A stretch of DNA of 64,000 bases, taken from positions 930,001 through 994,000 of the forward strand of contig NZ_BAABJW010000001.1 in the NCBI RefSeq assembly GCF_039543505.1. The letters are read 5' to 3'. The notes under the pieces were generated by a model. That model did no database searches. It was not told the origin of the DNA and saw nothing but the letters and a program-made list of their open reading frames with translations. This document shows positions 1-9,214 of this stretch, one piece after another (the stretch's first letter is position 1; each line of letters starts with the position of its first letter). A program made the position numbers and the translations under genes. Source of the DNA: Litoribaculum gwangyangense (lineage in GTDB: Bacteria; Bacteroidota; Bacteroidia; Flavobacteriales; Flavobacteriaceae).

Positions 1-740
1 CAGTTATTGCCAGTTTTGCTCCACTTAGCGATACGGTTAACGGTTAATCCACCAGCGATAGCGAAGTTTCCGGCTACATACACATCGGTATCTGTAGTAG
101 CTATAGCTTCCACAAATCCGCTAGTACCAGAGCCTAAGGTGCCCCAGTTAGCACCATCCCAAGTCGCTATTCTTGGCGCTGTATTGCCACCAGCTTCATC
201 AAAGTTACCACCAACATATAATATGCCGTTATTATCAATTGCTAGTGATCTAATTTCGTTATTAGTCCCCGGAATTGAGTTAGTCGCATCTGTTAAAACA
301 GACCAAGCACTGCCATTCCAAAGTGCTATATTTCTTGCTGTAATGCTGGCATTTACTGTTTCAAAAACACCACCAGCATAAATATTCCCATTACTGTCTA
401 TTTCTAAAGCAGCAACAGGCCCATTAATACCTGCCCCAACAGGACTCCATGTGCTTCCATTCCATACCGCTATATTATTAGCTGACACACCTCCAATTGA
501 TGAAAACGAACCACCAGCATAAACATCACCATTACTAGAAATTTTTAATGCGTTAATTGTACCATTAGAGCCGCTACCAAGAGTTTGCCATCCATTATTT
601 TTGTTCCAAACCGCAATATTATTTGCTGTAATAGTGCCAACTTGGTTAAAATTACCTCCATGATAAACGTTTCCGTTTGGTGCTGTTGCTATGGCTTCAA
701 TAGTGCCATTAACACCTTCATCTAAATGGCTCCATGCCCC
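1..740 (-). repeat. Tandem protein repeats of about 45-50 residues in the GSDH-like protein
   Basis: At least four and a half copies are visible in the translated minus strand. The pattern is W..LG.G.NG.I.AL....NG.VYAGG.F...G...A.NIA.WNG. The NIAVWN, RIATWD and RIAKWS segments recur with the same spacing, as do the VYAGG, IYAGG and LYVGG segments. Tryptophan- and glycine-rich repeats of this kind usually form beta-propeller blades, so this would be a second propeller after the GSDH one. The array runs off the window, so the copy number is unknown. Confidence 0.8.
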
Positions 741-1988
741 AATACCATTTACTGCTGTTCCTGTTGCTGTCGTTGTACCATCAACTAATTTGTATATTTT
801 AGCGTTAATACCATAATCACTAAAATATAATTCACCATCGTCATCTACACCAAAAGAAGATATAAATTGCCCATTAGTTTTAAAAAGTAAAGTGCTGCTG
901 GCACTACCTGTGGTTGCATTATAATCTAAAGCCCACACTCTTCCACTTACATAATCTCCAAAAATATATTTAGAATTGATATCTGGACTTAAACTTGTAA
1001 TTTCTGTTCCTCGATAAACATAGCCTCCAGTTATAGATCTGTCTCCAGCATTGTGGCCATAAAAAAAAACAGGAAAGTCTGAAAGGCCAGAAATGGTTAT
1101 ATTATTTCTTACAATATTTCCTTCAAAACGTTTCCAACCATAGTTTTTGCCTTTTTCAATAATATTTATTTCCTCAAAAGTACCTTGTCCAACATCAGCA
1201 CCCCAAAGAGTTCCATTGACTTCATCAAATGAAAATTTCCAAGTGTTTCTGATGCCATAAGCGTAAATTTCGTCCAGGCCACTAACTCCCACAAAAGGGT
1301 TATCCGTAGGAATTTCATAATTTCCATTCGGTAAAATGGGATTTGTTTCTAAGGGGTTGCTACCATCTATGTCGACATCAATTCTGCAAATACTACCAAA
1401 AACATTATTGGTGTTTTGAGCATTATTGTTAGGGTCATCTCCACCTCCACCATCACCAAATGATACGTAAAGATAGCCGTCAGGACCAAAGGCAATTTTC
1501 CCACCATTATGATTGCTGTTATTTTGGTTCTTATCAAATTGAAAAATAATAAGTTCACTATTAGGATCGGCAAGATTGATATTTCCACTGTTTACAGTAA
1601 ACCTAGATAATACAGACCTAACACTGATTTGTGAAAGGGGACTTTGAGTAGTATAAAAAACATATATATATCTATTGTTAGTAAAATCTGGATGAAAAGC
1701 TAGACCTAAAAGGCCTATTTCTTGCCCGTTTGCAAAACTAACTCTGTCTGTAATATCCAAAAATGTTGTTAAATTACCTAAAGTTACATTAGGGTTTCTT
1801 GGAAAAACCTTTATTCGTCCTTCTTGCTCTACAACAAACATACGATCTGTTCCATCTTTTGCAGATTGCATCTCTACTGGAAATCGAAAATCTAAATTAG
1901 GGAATGCTGATTCGTAGGTTATTTGAGCGCTTGTTATAATAGTAACACTTAAAAAAGAAAAAAATAGTATTAGATTTTTGTAAGCCAT
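1..1988 (-). CDS. Secreted glucose/sorbosone dehydrogenase-like protein with repeat tail (C-terminus beyond window)
   Basis: The frame is open from an ATG at 1988 to the window edge, giving 662 visible residues; the C-terminus is missing. Residues 1-21 look like a signal peptide ending TSAQ. Residues about 30-400 match the PQQ-dependent glucose/sorbosone dehydrogenase (GSDH) beta-propeller family: VEQEGRIKVF near the start, GLLGLAFHPDF, HNGGKIAFGPDGYLYVSFGD, and later YAYGIRNTWKFSFD and GADVGQGTFEEIN. The rest is a tandem repeat region annotated separately. In this family such enzymes oxidise sugars outside the cytoplasm, but substrate and PQQ use cannot be read from sequence. A T9SS sorting domain at the unseen C-terminus would be normal in this phylum but is not shown. 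The family call is firm; enzyme activity is inference. Confidence 0.85.
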   Translation of the reverse strand, partial: MAYKNLILFFSFLSVTIITSAQITYESAFPNLDFRFPVEMQSAKDGTDRMFVVEQEGRIKVFPRNPNVTLGNLTTFLDITDRVSFANGQEIGLLGLAFHPDFTNNRYIYVFYTTQSPLSQISVRSVLSRFTVNSGNINLADPNSELIIFQFDKNQNNSNHNGGKIAFGPDGYLYVSFGDGGGGDDPNNNAQNTNNVFGSICRIDVDIDGSNPLETNPILPNGNYEIPTDNPFVGVSGLDEIYAYGIRNTWKFSFDEVNGTLWGADVGQGTFEEINIIEKGKNYGWKRFEGNIVRNNITISGLSDFPVFFYGHNAGDRSITGGYVYRGTEITSLSPDINSKYIFGDYVSGRVWALDYNATTGSASSTLLFKTNGQFISSFGVDDDGELYFSDYGINAKIYKLVDGTTTATGTAVNGIGAWSHLDEGVNGTIEAIATAPNGNVYHGGNFNQVGTITANNIAVWNKNNGWQTLGSGSNGTINALKISSNGDVYAGGSFSSIGGVSANNIAVWNGSTWSPVGAGINGPVAALEIDSNGNIYAGGVFETVNASITARNIALWNGSAWSVLTDATNSIPGTNNEIRSLAIDNNGILYVGGNFDEAGGNTAPRIATWDGANWGTLGSGTSGFVEAIATTDTDVYVAGNFAIAGGLTVNRIAKWSKTGNN

Positions 1989-2078
1989 AAGTCAATTGTT
2001 TGAGGTTTTTATTTCAAAGTTACCGAATTTAAAGTGAATTTATTATTCAAATGGGTTAACTTAAAGTAAAATATTGAA

Positions 2079-2795
2079 TTACTGTTTACCAATAAAATAA
2101 AATGTAATGGTGCCTATTTGAGAGGTTTTTGAGGCATCAGCACTAAATTGTGACTGGTTGGCATACTCTAAGGCACGCTCTATTAGGCACTCATTGTCTG
2201 ATGTGGAAGATGTATTAATATAAGAATCAATAACATCACCATTAGCATTAACGGTAATATTTACAATAATTTTTCCATCCTCCTCACATAAATAAACAGG
2301 AATAGGGATGTAGATTTTTTGCCTATCTTTTAACGAAAAACTAATGGTGCTTTTAGAATTGTTACCATCCGATTTTTGTTTCTTTAAAAGCTCATTTACT
2401 TTACTGAATTTAGAGAGTTCTTCCTCTTTTAATTTAGAATCTTGTTCATCTTCATAACTGCGTTGGGCAGTGTTCGGTCCGTCAGAAATGCTATTTGTTT
2501 TGGGGACATAATCCTCGGGTGGTGCTATTGTTTTATAAGCTTGTGCAAACTGGTTGCTTTTTTGGTTTTCGTTAAAGGCGTTATTCGTTTCGGCTTTGGC
2601 ATTATTTATTTTTTCCAAAGCTTCAAGAATTTTTATTTCTTCTTCGGAGAGTTCTTTTTCCGGTTCAATTTCGTAGTAACTTTCAGAAATTAGCTCACTA
2701 TGTTTTTTTAGGCTTAAATTGAAAACAGATAGCACAACAGTTCCCGAAAGGAAGAAGGTAATTAATATTGCTTTATGTTGATTTGTTAGGTGCAA
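2079..2795 (-). CDS. TonB-like membrane-anchored protein (energy transducer family)
   Basis: The protein has 238 residues: a short cytoplasmic N-terminus, one membrane segment at about residues 9-28, a long charged linker rich in Glu, Lys, Asn and Gln (about 35-155), and a C-terminal domain with the pattern of TonB C-termini (IVNITVNANGDVIDSYIN, then CLIERALEYANQSQF and a final beta strand). TonB proteins transmit proton motive force to outer-membrane receptors. Many Bacteroidetes proteins of this layout lack a proven partner and no exbB/exbD lies nearby. The start is a TTG at 2795; an in-frame TAA lies two codons upstream and no ATG is available near the N-terminus. It follows truB on the same strand after 58 bases, so co-transcription is possible. 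Confidence 0.65.
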   Translation of the reverse strand: MHLTNQHKAILITFFLSGTVVLSVFNLSLKKHSELISESYYEIEPEKELSEEEIKILEALEKINNAKAETNNAFNENQKSNQFAQAYKTIAPPEDYVPKTNSISDGPNTAQRSYEDEQDSKLKEEELSKFSKVNELLKKQKSDGNNSKSTISFSLKDRQKIYIPIPVYLCEEDGKIIVNITVNANGDVIDSYINTSSTSDNECLIERALEYANQSQFSADASKTSQIGTITFYFIGKQ

Positions 2796-2853
2796 ATCTT
2801 AAATTTTTACGTTTGGGTTCGTGAAATATACGTAAAATAAAGCAATTTAGTTG

Positions 2854-3549
2854 TTAACAGAAATTAAGACCCTCAATAAAGGTTTCAATGGATGTTGCGT
2901 TTTTAACATGAAAATCACCAATTTTTGTGCGTCTTAAAATAGATAAATGAGCACCAGAACTAAGGGCCTTACCAAAATCGTTAGCTAAAGAACGTATGTA
3001 AGTACCCTTACTACAAACCACTCTAAAATCAATTTGAAGATTATCGATTTTAGTGATTTCAAATTCTGAAATGTTTACCATTCTGGGTTTAATGTCTACA
3101 TCTTCCCCGGCTCTTGCAAATTCATATAGGCGTTTTCCATCTTTTTTTAATGCTGAAAAAACAGGAGGAAATTGCTCGATATCGCCAACAAATTGTTTTG
3201 TCGTTTCGTAGATAAGTGTTTCGTTAATATGACTAGTTTCAAAGGTTTCATTGATTTCAGTTTCCAAATCAAAAGAAGGGGTTGTACTTCCTAAAACGAA
3301 AGTTCCTGTGTATTCTTTTTCTTGACCTTGAAACGTGTTGATTTGCTTGGTCATTTTACCCGTACAAATAACTAGTAAACCTGATGCTAAAGGGTCTAAA
3401 GTACCCGCATGACCAACTTTAATTTTTTTTATTTTGAAAGCTTGCCTGATTTCCCAGCGTAATTTATTAACCACCTGAAAGGAGGTCCAGTTTAAGGGTT
3501 TGTCAATTAATAATACTTCCCCCGAAAGATAATCTTCTACAGTTTTCAT
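2854..3549 (-). CDS. truB: tRNA pseudouridine(55) synthase TruB
   Basis: TruB converts U55 of the tRNA T-loop to pseudouridine. The 231-residue protein shows the N-terminal motif LLIDKPLNWTSF and the catalytic block VGHAGTLDPLASGLL, whose Asp (residue 52) is the nucleophile. Downstream are the family segments PPVFSALKKDGKRLYEFAR and CSKGTYIRSLANDFG. The start is taken at ATG 3549 rather than an upstream in-frame codon at 3579, because the longer version would overlap uppP by 29 bases and adds residues not usual for the family. It follows uppP after one base, a tight operon arrangement. Confidence 0.95.
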   Translation of the reverse strand: MKTVEDYLSGEVLLIDKPLNWTSFQVVNKLRWEIRQAFKIKKIKVGHAGTLDPLASGLLVICTGKMTKQINTFQGQEKEYTGTFVLGSTTPSFDLETEINETFETSHINETLIYETTKQFVGDIEQFPPVFSALKKDGKRLYEFARAGEDVDIKPRMVNISEFEITKIDNLQIDFRVVCSKGTYIRSLANDFGKALSSGAHLSILRRTKIGDFHVKNATSIETFIEGLNFC

Positions 3550-3550
3550 T

Positions 3551-4345
3551 TTAATAGAATAATGAAAATGCGATAGCAATTAAACCAACAATAACGCAGT
3601 AAACAGCAAAATAGCTTAGCTTACTTTTTTTAACCAAAGCAATCATCCAGGTACATGCAAAAAGACCTGAAATAAAAGCAGCTATAAACCCAATGGAGAG
3701 CATTGTAAAGTTACTGCTTTCGTAAGTTAACTCTCCGCTTGAAACATCTTTCGCTATTTTACCAAAAATTAATGGGACCACCATTAAAAAGGAAAAACGA
3801 GCAGCTTTGGTTTTATCATTTCCTAATAAAACTGAAGTAGAAATTGTTGCGCCAGATCGCGAAATACCTGGTAACATTGCAATAGCTTGTGAGACTCCTA
3901 TGATAAAGGCATTACTAAATGAGACATTTTTGTTTGTGTTCTTTGCCTTGTCTGCTAAGTACAGTAAAATAGCAGTAACCATTAACATACAACCAACCAA
4001 CAGGATATTGCCACCAAAAAGGGATTCTAAATGTTTTTCGAAAAATAGACCAACAATAATAGCAGGAATCATGGAAATCGCAATTTTTACAATAAATTTC
4101 AAATCATCATTCCACTTAAATTTTAAGGCACCTTTTATTAAGAGCAAAATATCTTTTCTAAAAACAACCATGGTACTTAGTGCGGTAGCAAAATGTAAAA
4201 CCACGGTAAATAGAAGGCTTTCTTCTGGAACTGATTGGTCTCCCAAAATGGCTTTTCCTAATTCTAAATGGCCGCTGGATGAAACAGGTAAAAATTCGGT
4301 AAGCCCTTGAATAATACCAAGTATGATGGAGTCAATTATATTCAT
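3551..4345 (-). CDS. uppP: Undecaprenyl-diphosphate phosphatase UppP (BacA)
   Basis: This integral membrane enzyme dephosphorylates undecaprenyl diphosphate, recycling the lipid carrier for peptidoglycan and other envelope polymers. The two signature loops are present: EFLPVSSSGHLEL near residue 17 and PGISRSGATIS in the second half. The protein is 264 residues with about eight hydrophobic segments, the usual size. ATG 4345 gives the family-typical N-terminus MNIIDSIILGIIQG; the longer start at 4363 adds six residues. It is followed at once by truB and is preceded by gntP on the same strand after 57 bases. Confidence 0.95.
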   Translation of the reverse strand: MNIIDSIILGIIQGLTEFLPVSSSGHLELGKAILGDQSVPEESLLFTVVLHFATALSTMVVFRKDILLLIKGALKFKWNDDLKFIVKIAISMIPAIIVGLFFEKHLESLFGGNILLVGCMLMVTAILLYLADKAKNTNKNVSFSNAFIIGVSQAIAMLPGISRSGATISTSVLLGNDKTKAARFSFLMVVPLIFGKIAKDVSSGELTYESSNFTMLSIGFIAAFISGLFACTWMIALVKKSKLSYFAVYCVIVGLIAIAFSLFY

Positions 4346-4402
4346 GAGGGTAAAAATAACCAATAACCTAAAGCAAACGCAAGTGTTTAGCTAAAAATTT
4401 AG

Positions 4403-5743
4403 TTAAATAAAAATCCAACCAATAATCAGTATCAATAAAATACCAAAAACACCTTGCAGCAGAGTGGAAACAGTTTGTGTTTTTAATGCTGTTGGGGTGT
4501 CCATTCCAGAAAACTGGGCCACGACCCAAAAATAACTGTCGTTTAAATGTGAAACCGTCATAGCGCCTGCACCAATAGCCAGAACCGACAGGGCTTTTCC
4601 TAAGGCAGAATCTAAGCCAAAGGATGTTAAAATGGGAGCCATTATGGCAGCGGTTGTAATTATGGATACAGTTGAAGACCCTTGTGCAGTTTTTAAAACA
4701 GCCGCTATTAAAAAGGGTAAAAATAGACCTAAGTTAAAATTTGAAAATGAATTTCCAATAATATCCCCTATACCAGTTGCCTGTAATATGGAACCAAAAG
4801 CACCACCAGCACCTGTGATTAATATAATAACCCCAGCCTCTTTTAAACCTTCGCCAATCCAATTAAAATGAACAGCTTCTTTTACTTTGTTTTTCAGTTT
4901 AAAAGCCAAAAATACTCCTATCAATAAGGCAATAATCGGGTTCCCAATAAAGTTGACTATTCTAGAATATATACCTTCTCCAAAGGGATGTGTAGGGTAA
5001 TCGGCAATTGATTTTAAAGCGATTAAAATAATTGGGACAATGATAGGCATAAAGGCTGTTGAGGTTTTTGGGATACCTTGAGACGGATTATCCGCTTCAG
5101 TAATATTATCAACAATACTCTCAGTATCAACGATATTTTTATATCTTTTTTGAAGATAATTGGCCCAAAAATAACTGACTAACGATACAGGAAACGAAAC
5201 GACAATTCCTAAAAGTATCACCAAACCCAAATCAGCCTCCAAAGCAGCGGTGGCCGCCAAAGGCCCTGGTGTTGGGGGTATAAATACATGGGCGGTATAC
5301 AAACCACCAGCCAAAGCCACTGCCAAAACCACTAAAGGTATTTTAGTACGTTTGCTTATGGCCTTGTTTAAAGAGGATAAAATTATAAAACCGGAATCGC
5401 AATAAACAGGAATTGAAACGATGAAACCAGTGATGTTCATGGCCAAAACCGAACGGCTTTTTCCAATGGTATTTAATGCCCAATTTGCCATGGTTTTAGC
5501 ACCACCACTTTTTTCTAAATAAGCACCAATTATGGTTCCAAAAGCAATAATTATCCCTATACTTCCCAATGTTTTACCAAAGCCAGTTGTAAGGGTTGCT
5601 GTTATTTCTTTTTCTGTCAGACCACCAACAAAACCCATAACAATACTAGCTAGTAACAACGATAAAAAAGGATGGAATTTATATTTTGAGGCAGCAACAA
5701 CCATGAATATAACCACTACTACTAAGGCAATTAAAATTTCCAT
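4403..5743 (-). CDS. GntP-family proton symporter for a sugar acid, probably glycerate
   Basis: This 446-residue polytopic membrane protein has about twelve hydrophobic segments and the features of the gluconate:H+ symporter (GntP) family, including the N-terminal segment HPFLSLLLASIVMGF, FVSIPVYCDSGFIILSSLN and AIGAGAMTVSHLNDSYFW. GntP members import gluconate, glycerate or related hydroxy acids. A glycerate kinase gene starts only 45 bases away on the opposite strand, so D-glycerate is the likeliest substrate by inference. The 45-base gap must contain both promoters or a shared one. The family call is firm; the substrate is not. Confidence 0.85.
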   Translation of the reverse strand: MEILIALVVVVIFMVVAASKYKFHPFLSLLLASIVMGFVGGLTEKEITATLTTGFGKTLGSIGIIIAFGTIIGAYLEKSGGAKTMANWALNTIGKSRSVLAMNITGFIVSIPVYCDSGFIILSSLNKAISKRTKIPLVVLAVALAGGLYTAHVFIPPTPGPLAATAALEADLGLVILLGIVVSFPVSLVSYFWANYLQKRYKNIVDTESIVDNITEADNPSQGIPKTSTAFMPIIVPIILIALKSIADYPTHPFGEGIYSRIVNFIGNPIIALLIGVFLAFKLKNKVKEAVHFNWIGEGLKEAGVIILITGAGGAFGSILQATGIGDIIGNSFSNFNLGLFLPFLIAAVLKTAQGSSTVSIITTAAIMAPILTSFGLDSALGKALSVLAIGAGAMTVSHLNDSYFWVVAQFSGMDTPTALKTQTVSTLLQGVFGILLILIIGWIFI

Positions 5744-5788
5744 TATGCGTATATTTGATTTAACTAAAAGTACTAATAAATTTTATTT

Positions 5789-6922
5789 ATGCGTTTTGTG
5801 CTGGCACCAGATAAATTTAAAGGCTCTTTAACAGGCTTACAGTTTTGTAATGCCGTTGAAGAAGGCTTAAAAAAGTTAATTAAAAAGGCCGAGGTTATTT
5901 TTATACCTCTCTCTGATGGCGGTGATGGCACGATTGAAATTTTAAAATATCACTTGAAAGGAAAACTTGTAAAAGTTATTGTTAACGATCCATTATTTCG
6001 ACCCATAGAAGCATCTTACCTCTACATGGAAGATATTAAAGTCGCTTTTATAGAAATGGCAAGTGCCTCTGGAATGGCATTGTTAAAGCCCAAGGAGCAA
6101 AATTGTTTTAACACCACCACTTTGGGAACAGGTGAGATTATTTTAGATGCTATAAAAAAAGGTGCTAAAACCATTATTTTAGGTGTAGGCGGTAGTGCAA
6201 CAAACGATTGTGGAATGGGTATGGCGACCGCTTTAGGGTATAAATTTGAAGATGAAAATGGAAAAGAATTAAGCCCCATTGGGAAGAATTTATTAAATAT
6301 CCACAAGATAAATACGGGAGAGGTTTCAAAGATTTTTAAAAATATTGACTTTAAGGTAGCTAGTGATGTTACCAATCCGTTGCATGGAAAACAGGGAGCT
6401 GCTTATATTTATGGCCCTCAAAAAGGTGCTTCAAAAAAAGAGATAAAACACTTGGATGCTGGATTAAAACACATTTCCAATTTGTTTAAAAAACAGTTTG
6501 GGAAAGACATTGAAAACACAAAAGGAGCTGGAGCAGCTGGTGGTATGGGAGCTGGAACCATGGTTTTTTTAAATGCCAAACTTCAATCAGGGATAGATTT
6601 AGTTAAGGATTTAATTGATTTTGATGAAAAAATAAAGGATGTCGATTGGATTATTACTGGGGAAGGAAAATTAGATAATCAAACCCTTTCAGGGAAAACT
6701 ATTCAAGGTGTGCTTACCTCTGCAAAAGCGAAAAACATCAAAGTGGCTGCCTTTTGTGGTGCTTTAGATTTGAATGCTGTTGAAATCAAAGATTTCGGAA
6801 TTCATTATGCCGATGCCGTTATAAAATATGCTGAAAACTTGGAAGACGCTATGGAAAATAGTGAGAAGTATGTAAAAAAAATAGCAGAAAAATTTGCAGA
6901 AACTTTACTGTTGCTTCAATAA
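5789..6922 (+). CDS. glxK: Glycerate kinase (GlxK/GarK type)
   Basis: The enzyme phosphorylates glycerate with ATP (the GarK/GlxK family makes 2-phosphoglycerate), feeding lower glycolysis. The 377-residue protein begins MRFVLAPDKFKGSLTG and carries the family motif SDGGDGT at residues 42-48, then LGVGGSATNDCGMGMATALG, GAGAAGGMGAGTM and the nucleotide-site segment WIITGEGKLDNQTLSGKT. Length and motif order are normal for glycerate kinase type 1. It is divergent from the GntP permease, so the pair reads as a small uptake-and-activation module. The symbol is by family resemblance. Confidence 0.9.
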   Translation: MRFVLAPDKFKGSLTGLQFCNAVEEGLKKLIKKAEVIFIPLSDGGDGTIEILKYHLKGKLVKVIVNDPLFRPIEASYLYMEDIKVAFIEMASASGMALLKPKEQNCFNTTTLGTGEIILDAIKKGAKTIILGVGGSATNDCGMGMATALGYKFEDENGKELSPIGKNLLNIHKINTGEVSKIFKNIDFKVASDVTNPLHGKQGAAYIYGPQKGASKKEIKHLDAGLKHISNLFKKQFGKDIENTKGAGAAGGMGAGTMVFLNAKLQSGIDLVKDLIDFDEKIKDVDWIITGEGKLDNQTLSGKTIQGVLTSAKAKNIKVAAFCGALDLNAVEIKDFGIHYADAVIKYAENLEDAMENSEKYVKKIAEKFAETLLLLQ

Positions 6923-6957
6923 TTGTGAATTTGAAGTATGAAAAATTGTTTCGAGAA

Positions 6958-7212
6958 CTACTCCTTATCAGGATTCAAAAGAATGGCATAAATTTCAAAA
7001 CCAAAACCAATAAGCACCAACATAGGTGCTAAACGGATACGCCTCCAATTAAAAATTTCAGGGTTAAAAACATTGGGGTCATCGCTACCTCCACCAGACA
7101 TTAAAATAAAACCCAAAGCTATAATGGCAAGGCCAATAAACATGAATTTATAGTTTTTATTTCCAAAAACAAATGTTGGTTTAGATTCTTCTTTTCGTTT
7201 TTTTTCTCCCAT
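6958..7212 (-). CDS. DUF3098 small membrane protein
   Basis: The 84-residue protein has a basic N-terminus (MGEKKRKEES), the segment FVFGNKNYKFMFIGLAIIALG entering the first membrane helix at about 25-43, a short GGGSDDPNVFNPEIF loop and a second helix near 62-80. This is the layout of DUF3098, a Bacteroidetes family of unknown function usually found directly behind ftsX, as here (71 bases downstream on the same strand). Co-transcription with ftsX is likely. A role in envelope biogenesis is only suggested by context. Confidence 0.85.
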   Translation of the reverse strand: MGEKKRKEESKPTFVFGNKNYKFMFIGLAIIALGFILMSGGGSDDPNVFNPEIFNWRRIRLAPMLVLIGFGFEIYAILLNPDKE

Positions 7213-7283
7213 GATTCACTAAAAATATAACGCAAATTAACGTATTTATTTAAAATTTAAATGTTAAGGCGTTTATAAATTAT

Positions 7284-8162
7284 CTAATAATATAATTCAT
7301 CGGTTTTTAAATTCAGGAAACGTTGTGTTGCAAAATGAGTACTAATCCAGGTAATAACTATTCCTAAAACAAAAATTAAAAGAAATAATAGGCTTACCAA
7401 AACAGGGTTACTTAGTAATTGTAAATCTGTGAATGTTTTGTTTAGATAATATAGTACTATCGCCATACCAACTAAGGCTAAAACAGCCCCAATCATTCCC
7501 AGACGGACACTTTTCCAAACAAACGGGCGACGAATAAACTGTTTGGTAGCACCCACCATTTGCATGGTTTTTATGGTAAATCTTTTGGAATATACCGCTA
7601 ATCTTATGGAACTGTTAATCAATAAAACAGCAATTAACGTAAAAATACCGCTAATCACCAATACCCAAAAACTAATTTTTTTAACGTTGTCGTTCATTAA
7701 GTTTACCAAGTCGTTATCGTAAGTAACTTCATCAACAAAGTTTTTTGACAACGCTTCTTCTGAAATTTTTTCAAGATGTTCCGAGGTTACGAAATCGGCT
7801 TTCAAATGCACATCAATGGAGTTTTGCAACGGATTATAACCCACAAAATCCATAAAATCTTCACCATTTTCAGCTTTCATAAATTCTGCAGCTTGTTCTT
7901 TAGAAACGTATTCGGTACTCTTTACATAATCTGCCATGGCTAAACTTTTCTCCAGTTGCTTGGTTTCAACTTCTTTGGCAGAATCTTTCAAATAAATCGT
8001 AACTACCACTTGCTCCTTAAAATGATCGGATACTTTTTTAGCGTTCAAAACCAGCATGCCCAATAATCCCAATAAAAATAAAACCAAGGCAATACTCAAC
8101 ACCACAGAAAAATAAGAAGATATCAATCGGCGTTTTTGGTGTTTTTCAAAAGATGAACTCAT
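7284..8162 (-). CDS. ftsX: Cell division protein FtsX (permease-like)
   Basis: FtsX is the membrane partner of the ATPase FtsE and controls peptidoglycan hydrolases at the septum. The 292-residue protein has a basic N-terminus (KHQKRRL), a first membrane helix at about 18-39, a periplasmic domain at about 40-165, then three more helices with the FtsX-type cytoplasmic loop RFTIKTMQMVGATKQFI. That loop (MQMVGAT) is a family hallmark. ftsE is not in the window. DUF3098 follows on the same strand. Confidence 0.93.
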   Translation of the reverse strand: MSSSFEKHQKRRLISSYFSVVLSIALVLFLLGLLGMLVLNAKKVSDHFKEQVVVTIYLKDSAKEVETKQLEKSLAMADYVKSTEYVSKEQAAEFMKAENGEDFMDFVGYNPLQNSIDVHLKADFVTSEHLEKISEEALSKNFVDEVTYDNDLVNLMNDNVKKISFWVLVISGIFTLIAVLLINSSIRLAVYSKRFTIKTMQMVGATKQFIRRPFVWKSVRLGMIGAVLALVGMAIVLYYLNKTFTDLQLLSNPVLVSLLFLLIFVLGIVITWISTHFATQRFLNLKTDELYY

Positions 8163-8243
8163 AAAATATGGATTAACAATGTAAAAATATAAAAGAAAAC
8201 TCGATTCGTTAGGAAATACAACGTTTAAACTTTTAATATTGTT

Positions 8244-9161
8244 TTAAATGGGCGATTTTTTTTGAGATTTACTGGTGATGTAAACCCCTGCCGCAACAAG
8301 TAAACAACTCAATATTTTAACCAAACTGATGTCTTGTGCATAATCGCTTTGCATAAAAATATAGGCTAAAACACTCACCAATATAAAACTAACAACAGGT
8401 TGTAAATACACATAACTACTGGTTATTGCTGGCGACACGTATTTTAGTGCATAAATGTTAAACAGATAAGCAAAAAAGGTGGTGAATAAAACCACATAAC
8501 CAATGGTTAAATAGGTATTGGTTGTAAAAGCTTCAAAATTGGTGTTTAAAAAATCACCAATTCCAAAAGGAAAAGCATACATAAAACCGAATAAAAATAC
8601 CCAACTAACCACCGTGATAGCTTGATATTTTTGCATGAGTGTTTTTGCAATAACCAAATACAACCCATAGCTACAAGCATTTAAAAAAACAAATAGATTG
8701 CCCAAAAAAGAACTGGTACCTTGTACTTTATTACCATATAAAATTAAGAATACAGCGCCTATGCCTGCCATGGTAATTCCGATAATTTTATTTTTGGTAA
8801 GTTTTTCTTTTAAAATAATAAGACTAAATATTAAAACCAAAACGGGGTTTGATGTTTGAATAATGGAAGCATCTATGGGTGATGTTAAATTAATACCATG
8901 AAAAAACAGCATTTGGTTTAAAGCACCACCAAACAAACCGCAAAGTGCCAACCTCAATAAGTCCCTTTTTTCAACCTTTTCCTTGACAAACAGAAACTTA
9001 ATACCCCAAAATAGTAAGGCACAACACGAAAGCCTAATAAATACAAAAGCAGAAGGTCCAATTTTATTGGGCATAATACCTTTTGCAATAATATAGTTAG
9101 CACCATAAATAATATTGGCTCCTAGAAGTGCTAAGTGGGCTTTAGTGGTGTTTTTAATCAA
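8244..9161 (-). CDS. EamA/DMT-superfamily transporter
   Basis: The 305-residue protein has ten predicted membrane helices in two EamA repeats. It starts with HLALLGANIIYGANYIIAKG, typical of the drug/metabolite transporter superfamily, and the second repeat contains NACSYGLYLVIAKTLMQKY and SPAITSSYVYLQPVVSF. Such proteins export amino acids, metabolites or nucleobases, but the substrate cannot be told from sequence. The gene appears to be a single transcription unit: a TACCTTCG element on the minus strand at 9193-9186 is a plausible -7 box 25 bases upstream of the start. Confidence 0.85.
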   Translation of the reverse strand: MIKNTTKAHLALLGANIIYGANYIIAKGIMPNKIGPSAFVFIRLSCCALLFWGIKFLFVKEKVEKRDLLRLALCGLFGGALNQMLFFHGINLTSPIDASIIQTSNPVLVLIFSLIILKEKLTKNKIIGITMAGIGAVFLILYGNKVQGTSSFLGNLFVFLNACSYGLYLVIAKTLMQKYQAITVVSWVFLFGFMYAFPFGIGDFLNTNFEAFTTNTYLTIGYVVLFTTFFAYLFNIYALKYVSPAITSSYVYLQPVVSFILVSVLAYIFMQSDYAQDISLVKILSCLLVAAGVYITSKSQKKSPI

Positions 9162-9214
9162 AAAAGAATACTTTATATGAAGCTACGAAGGTAGAAATTT
9201 GAAATTGATTTCAG

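Noticed and set aside
2805..2837. TTTTACGT/ACGTAAAA repeat behind truB
   Set aside because: An 8-bp AT-rich stem with a 17-base loop and no T run; too weak to call a terminator.
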